Assembly: GCF_004340875.1 (NCBI RefSeq)
Contig: NZ_SLXQ01000009.1
Coordinates: 62,001-126,000, forward strand
Length of the DNA: 64,000 nt
Source: Tamaricihabitans halophyticus
GTDB lineage: Bacteria; Actinomycetota; Actinomycetes; Mycobacteriales; Pseudonocardiaceae
Direction: 5' to 3'
Under the pieces are notes generated by a model. That model did no database searches, was not told the origin of the DNA, and was given only the letters and a program-made list of their open reading frames with translations. The translations under genes were made by a program, and so were the position numbers. Positions 60,009-64,000 of this stretch are shown one piece after another. Each line of letters begins with the position of its first letter. Position 1 is the first letter of the stretch.

Positions 60009-62411
60009 ATGGCGAAGTCGTCCGTCCGCAGGTATCTCCCGGCCACCCTGTTGGCGACACTGTTGACCACGACACTGCTCGCTCCTTCCGGCACGGCGGT
60101 GGCGAACCCGGACGGCGAGTACGCCGTCACCGGACTCACCGAGCCGGTCGAGCTGCGCGTGGACAACTGGGGCGTGCCGCATATCTACGCGAACAACAAC
60201 GAGGACCTGTTCCTCGCGCAGGGATTCAACGCGGCACGAGACCGGTTGTTCCAGATCGACCTCTGGCACCGGCGTGGGCTTGGCCTGCTTTCCGAAGCCT
60301 TCGGACCGAAGTACCTCGAACAGGACCGGGCAGCCCGGATGTTCCGCTATCGCGGCGATATGCAGGAAGAGTGGCGTAGCTACGGACCCGAGGCCAAGCA
60401 GATCGCCACCCAGTTCGCGAACGGCGTGAATGCCTACCTCGACTGGCTGGACGACAACCCGGAAGCGCTCCCCGAGGAATTCCGCAAGCTCGACTACCGG
60501 CCGAGTCGCTGGCAGCCCGAGGACATCGTGCAGATCCGCAGTCACGGGTTGACCAGGAACGTCAGCGATGAGGTCGACCGCGCGCGGATCGCCTGCGCCG
60601 CGGGGCTGGAGGCCGACCGGGTGCGCCAGAAACTGGAGCCGGCACACCAGACGACGATCCCGGACGGCCTGGATCCCTGCGGTATCCCGGACGACGTACT
60701 GGATACCTACGATCTGGCCACCCAGGACGTGGAGTTCTCCGAACAAGAGGGCGACATCGTCGCGGTGCCAACCGATGCGGCCGGCTTCGAAGGCAGCAAC
60801 AACTGGACGATCAGCGGCGAGCGCACGGAAACCAGCCGCCCGATCCTCGCCAATGATCCGCACCGTAGTCACGCCGCGCCCTCGCTGCGCTACATCACCC
60901 ATCTTTCCGCGCCAGAGATGGACCTCATCGGCGCGGGCGAGCCAGCGCTCCCGGGTGTCTCAATGGGACACAACGGCACGGTCGGCTTCGGTTTGACGAT
61001 CTTCTCAACCGACCAGGACGACCTCTACGTCTACGAACTGGATCCCAACGATCCGACGCGCTACCGCTACGGCGACGGTTGGGAAACCATGCGCACGGCC
61101 GAGGAAGAAGTACCGATCGCAGGGCAGGAACCGGAAACCGTCGCCATGTCGTTCACCAGGCATGGCCCGGTGGTTCGGGTGGACGAGGAGAACAACCGCG
61201 CCTACGCCGTGCGCACGATGTGGCTCGAGCCGGGTACCGCGCCGTACTTCGGCAGCGTGCGATTCAACGATGTCAGCAATTTCGACGAGTTCGTCGAAGC
61301 GATGTACAACTGGGGGACGCCAAGCGAGAACCAGGTGTACGCCGACGTCGACGGCAATATCGGCTGGGCACCGGGTGGGGTCACGCCGAAACGCGCCAAC
61401 TATGACGGGCTACTGCCAGTGCCGGGCGACGGCAGGTACGAATGGAACGGATTCTATTTCGGCGACGAGATGCCGCGCAGCTACAACCCGGACGCCGGCT
61501 ACGTCGCCACGGCCAACGAGATGAACCTGCCACCCGAGTTCCAGGACAAGAACCTCGGCTTCGAATGGGCCAACCCTTACCGGTTCCAGCGGATCAGCGA
61601 GGTGTTGGACGCCAACGACAACAGCTCGGTCACCGATTCCGCCGAACTGCAGAACGATCAGCTCTCCATTCCGGCACGGCGCATCCTCGCGCTACTCGAC
61701 GAGGCCGGCATTGCCGAACGGGGCGGCGATTCCCGTGCCGCCAAGGCGGCGACGATGCTGCGGGGTTGGGACGCGGTGGAATCCGCTGACTCCGCGCAGG
61801 CGGCGCTCTTCGAAGTCTGGCGGGTGCGCCAGTTGGAGCCAGCCTTCGTCAAGGCGACCGCTCCCAAGGCAGCCGAACTGATCGAACGACCGGATACCTC
61901 CTCGCTACTGGACGCGCTGGAAAACCCGGATGACTGGTTCGGCAACGGCGGCGAGGCGAAGCGCGATGCACTGTTGCGGACTACCTTGGCCGCCGGCTAC
62001 GCGGAAACCGTCAAACTGCTCGGCCCGGACCCCAGCAAGTGGCAGTGGGGCGATCTGCAGTACTCCCAGTTCGAACACCCGATGACGGAAATCCTGGACG
62101 AGGACGAGCAGCAACGGTTCAACGTCGGCCCACTGCCGCGCGGTGGCTCCGAACACACCGCGAACGCGTCAAGCTTCGACACCGAAACGTTCAAGCACAC
62201 CTCGGGCGCCTCGTTCCGGATGGTGCTGGACGTCGGCGAATGGGACAACTCCATCGCGGTGAACACGCCCGGCCAGTCGGGAAACCCGAACGATCCGAAC
62301 TATCGCGATCTCGCCGAAACCTGGCAACGGGGTGAGTACTTCCCGCTCTCCTACAGTCGTGCGGAGGTCGAGCAGAACACCAAGCAACTGCTCATGCTGC
62401 GGCCCCGGTAA
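60009..62411 (+). CDS. Secreted penicillin-acylase family Ntn hydrolase
   Basis: 800 aa. Signal peptide: RRYLPATLLATLLTTTLL then A-V-A-N cleavage near residue 32. The precursor splits before Ser263 in FEGSNNWTISG, giving the N-terminal nucleophile of the beta chain; NWGVPHIYANN begins the alpha chain. Relatives hydrolyse beta-lactams, acyl-homoserine lactones or cyclic lipopeptides. ATG 60009 follows GAGGTGGGTCGC. Substrate unknown. Confidence 0.9.
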   Translation: MAKSSVRRYLPATLLATLLTTTLLAPSGTAVANPDGEYAVTGLTEPVELRVDNWGVPHIYANNNEDLFLAQGFNAARDRLFQIDLWHRRGLGLLSEAFGPKYLEQDRAARMFRYRGDMQEEWRSYGPEAKQIATQFANGVNAYLDWLDDNPEALPEEFRKLDYRPSRWQPEDIVQIRSHGLTRNVSDEVDRARIACAAGLEADRVRQKLEPAHQTTIPDGLDPCGIPDDVLDTYDLATQDVEFSEQEGDIVAVPTDAAGFEGSNNWTISGERTETSRPILANDPHRSHAAPSLRYITHLSAPEMDLIGAGEPALPGVSMGHNGTVGFGLTIFSTDQDDLYVYELDPNDPTRYRYGDGWETMRTAEEEVPIAGQEPETVAMSFTRHGPVVRVDEENNRAYAVRTMWLEPGTAPYFGSVRFNDVSNFDEFVEAMYNWGTPSENQVYADVDGNIGWAPGGVTPKRANYDGLLPVPGDGRYEWNGFYFGDEMPRSYNPDAGYVATANEMNLPPEFQDKNLGFEWANPYRFQRISEVLDANDNSSVTDSAELQNDQLSIPARRILALLDEAGIAERGGDSRAAKAATMLRGWDAVESADSAQAALFEVWRVRQLEPAFVKATAPKAAELIERPDTSSLLDALENPDDWFGNGGEAKRDALLRTTLAAGYAETVKLLGPDPSKWQWGDLQYSQFEHPMTEILDEDEQQRFNVGPLPRGGSEHTANASSFDTETFKHTSGASFRMVLDVGEWDNSIAVNTPGQSGNPNDPNYRDLAETWQRGEYFPLSYSRAEVEQNTKQLLMLRPR

Positions 62412-62465
62412 ATCAGGCTGCGGTAAATCAGACTCCGGTAAATCAGGCTGCGGTAGATCAGGTTG
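62406..62465. repeat. Four 15-bp tandem repeats starting at a stop codon
   Basis: CGGTAAATCAGGCTG occurs four times (two with one to three changes) starting with the Arg-stop codons of the acylase gene. Each unit carries an in-frame TAA or TAG. Confidence 0.8.
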
Positions 62466-62499
62466 CGCGTAGCCGATCGTATCGGCATGGTCTACAGAC

Positions 62500-62955
62500 G
62501 TGGCCAAGTTGTTGATCGTGCACCACACGCCATCGCCAAATGTGCAGGCAATGTTCGAGGCGGTGGTCCGCGGTGCCACTACCGACGAGATCGAAGGTGT
62601 GGACGTCATCCGCCAGCCGGCGCTTGCCGCCTCCGCGGCCGATGTGCTCGCCGCGGACGGCTTCATCCTCGGCACGCCGGCGAATCTGGGCATGATGTCC
62701 GGAGCGCTGAAGATGTTCTTCGACGAGATCTACTACCCGTGCCTCGATGCGACCCAGGGCTGTCCGTACGCGCTGTACGTGCACGGGGCGAGCGATACCT
62801 CCGGCACGGTCCGCGGGGTGGAGAGCATTGTCACCGGACTCGGCTGGGACAAGGCGGCTAACGCGCTGACCGTCACCGGCGAGCCGGACAAGGCGGATCT
62901 GGACGCCTGCTGGGAACTCGGTGCCGCGGTGGCCGCCAACCTGATGCCGGATTAG
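62500..62955 (+). CDS. Flavodoxin-like NAD(P)H-dependent FMN oxidoreductase
   Basis: 151 aa. Flavodoxin fold: LLIVHHTPSPNVQAMFEAV (phosphate loop), GFILGTPANLGMMSGALKMFFDEI and YALYVHGASDTSG. Short for NQO-type enzymes; likely binds FMN. GTG 62500. Downstream of the acylase with the repeat between. Confidence 0.8.
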   Translation: MAKLLIVHHTPSPNVQAMFEAVVRGATTDEIEGVDVIRQPALAASAADVLAADGFILGTPANLGMMSGALKMFFDEIYYPCLDATQGCPYALYVHGASDTSGTVRGVESIVTGLGWDKAANALTVTGEPDKADLDACWELGAAVAANLMPD

Positions 62956-62988
62956 TCCGCCGGCCCACCAGCGCCATACCCCGCGTGG

Positions 62989-63579
62989 TCAGGCGCGCCA
63001 GCCGGCGAGCTGCGCGCGTAGCGCGTGCTCGAAACTGTCCTTCGAGTTCAGTTGGGCTGGCACCACGTTGCTGAGTTCCAGCGCGACCAAGCCGTGCAAC
63101 AACGCCCAGTAGGCGAGCGCGATGGCCTCCGGGCTCGGCCCGGCGAGCGCGCCGGTCCTGGTGCCCTCCCGCACGATGTCCAGTAGCGGGGTGATCGCCG
63201 CGGCCGCTTCCTGGTTGGCTTGCTCGTCCGGCTCGAACTCGGGGACCGGTTTGCCGAACATGATCGCGTACTGGTTCTGATTGGCCAGCGCCTGCTCCCG
63301 ATAGGCCAGGCCGAGCTGAACCAGATCAGCCGGCGCGTCACCGCTGCGCGCTACCGCGCCGAGCTGCCTGCCGAATCGCCGGAACGCGTCTACGTAGAGC
63401 TCTCGGACGAGCTGTGCCTTGCCGCCGAACAGCGAGTAGACGGCGGTGGTCGAGGTGTTCACGTCGGTAGCGAGCTTGCGCAGGCTCAGCGCTCGCGGCC
63501 CCTGCTCGGAAAGCAACTCGCCCGCGCGGTCGAGCAGCCGCCCGCGCAGCGCGTCGTCGTGGGTCTTCGGCCGTGGCAT
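62989..63579 (-). CDS. TetR-family regulator
   Basis: 196 aa from ATG 63579. HTH: RGRLLDRAGELLSEQGPRALSLRKLATDVNTSTTAVYSLFGGKAQLV (in pieces). WHG-domain-like C-terminus (ALAYWALLHGLVALELSNVVP). TACCCT lies 6 bases before ATG, so possibly leaderless. Divergent from cutA. Target unknown. Confidence 0.85.
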   Translation of the reverse strand: MPRPKTHDDALRGRLLDRAGELLSEQGPRALSLRKLATDVNTSTTAVYSLFGGKAQLVRELYVDAFRRFGRQLGAVARSGDAPADLVQLGLAYREQALANQNQYAIMFGKPVPEFEPDEQANQEAAAAITPLLDIVREGTRTGALAGPSPEAIALAYWALLHGLVALELSNVVPAQLNSKDSFEHALRAQLAGWRA

Positions 63580-63629
63580 CCGGACAGGGTAACCCGCGAC
63601 GCTGTTTTCAAACGCACGGTGGCCGCCTA

Positions 63630-63635
63630 TAGCAT
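63630..63635 (+). promoter_or_regulatory. -10 hexamer of leaderless cutA
   Basis: TAGCAT, 8 bases before ATG 63644, no ribosome binding site. Confidence 0.45.
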
Positions 63636-63643
63636 GGGGACCC

Positions 63644-63964
63644 ATGCACGCACACGTCATCGTCGCGACCACGACCGACTCCGAGGAGGCCGCCGGCACG
63701 CTCGCCGCCGGCGCGATCGAAGCGCGGCTGGGGGCGTGTGCCCAGATAGTCGGGCCGATCACCAGCGTCTTCCGCTGGGAATCCGCCGTGCAGACCGAAC
63801 AGGAATGGCGAGTGGAGATCAAGACCGCCGCGGACCGGCTGACCGAGCTGACCGAACACCTCCGGGCACGGCATAACTACGACGTGCCGGAAATTATCGC
63901 GACCCCCATCGTGGGCGGCAGCGCCGACTACCTGTCCTGGGTCGTCGACGAGACCCGCGCGTGA
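63644..63964 (+). CDS. cutA: CutA1 divalent-ion tolerance protein
   Basis: 106 aa. VATTTDSEEAAGTLAAGAIEARLGACAQIV (in pieces), SVFRW, WRVEIKTAADR, HNYDVPEIIATPI. Trimeric ferredoxin-like fold; the C-terminal YLSWV is standard. Physiological role is still debated. Its stop overlaps the next gene's GTG. Confidence 0.95.
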   Translation: MHAHVIVATTTDSEEAAGTLAAGAIEARLGACAQIVGPITSVFRWESAVQTEQEWRVEIKTAADRLTELTEHLRARHNYDVPEIIATPIVGGSADYLSWVVDETRA

Positions 63965-64000
63965 TCACCGACGCGCTCGGCTGGCTCGCCGATCTGCCCT
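63961..64000 (+). CDS. Partial coding sequence at window edge
   Basis: GTG overlapping the cutA stop (GTGA) opens a frame for 13 codons (starting MITDALGWLADLP) before the window ends. Probably a gene co-translated with cutA; identity cannot be judged. Confidence 0.45.
   Translation, partial: MITDALGWLADLP

Noticed and set aside
1-64000. rRNA or tRNA genes, transposases, prophage or integration sites
   Set aside because: None seen on either strand; codon use is uniform, and gene order resembles that of related chromosomes.

Overview
This is chromosomal DNA from a high-GC actinomycete, most likely a member of the Pseudonocardiaceae or a close relative. The evidence is uniform GC-rich codon use, many GTG starts, a WhiB-family regulator, coenzyme F420 genes, a WbbL-type rhamnosyltransferase (an arabinogalactan-type wall), and several gene neighbourhoods shared with Mycobacterium tuberculosis: the Rv3260c-Rv3265c block, the Rv3205c-Rv3212 block and the Rv3307-Rv3308 pair. 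I see no rRNA, tRNA, CRISPR array, transposase or prophage gene. Both window ends cut a gene.

Layout. 1-12.8 kb: a truncated family 2 glycosyltransferase, whiB2-like regulator, site-2 protease, the F420 operon fbiA-fbiB-NUDIX-GntR, an AlkA-type glycosylase, manB, a 141-aa unknown, a multi-membrane acyltransferase, wbbL, and a TetR/DUF4267 pair behind an inverted-repeat operator. 12.8-20.9 kb: an orphan fetB and a five-gene glycosyltransferase cluster that includes a GT2-GT4 fusion; with wbbL and manB this makes the first third of the window a cell-envelope glycan region. 20.9-27.4 kb: an iron-box-controlled siderophore-interacting protein, a WYL regulator-HemD operon, DUF3224, and a Baeyer-Villiger monooxygenase/TetR/hydrolase module. 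27.4-41.2 kb: the mycobacterial-type block TIGR02569 protein, moeZ, DUF3152, hydrolase, fasR, then an inserted hydrolase/AurF-like oxygenase/TetR/DUF4873 module, DUF3107, ferritin-like protein, rhlE and a beta-propeller lipoprotein-like protein. 41.2-50.1 kb: RecB-type nuclease, MarC, PHP phosphatase, PH-domain protein with a 52-aa partner, NUDIX, DUF2332, MaoC, corA, and a metallophosphoesterase/ParB-like pair. 50.3-57.4 kb: two large paralogous SARP-NB-ARC-TPR regulators flanking a DMT transporter. 57.4-64 kb: purine nucleoside phosphorylase, pmmB, secreted penicillin-acylase-type hydrolase, flavodoxin-like protein, TetR, cutA.

Non-coding signals of most interest: (1) four arrays of tandem palindromes built on CGTTTAGCGGGCTAAACG, all at gene 3' ends, two of them homologous four-unit blocks, one supplying a stop codon; (2) direct heptamers (C/G)GTAGCG at exact 11-bp spacing upstream of both SARP genes; (3) paired inverted repeats in several regulator promoters (TetR/AurF, TetR/DUF4267, WYL) and an IdeR/DtxR-like box; (4) about a dozen genes with a TANNNT hexamer 6-8 bases before the start codon, which suggests leaderless mRNAs; (5) short tandem repeats of about 15 bp immediately after or across stop codons. 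Coordinates of starts were chosen from ribosome binding sites, leaderless promoters and family lengths; product names rest on recognisable motifs and remembered family sequences, not on a search.
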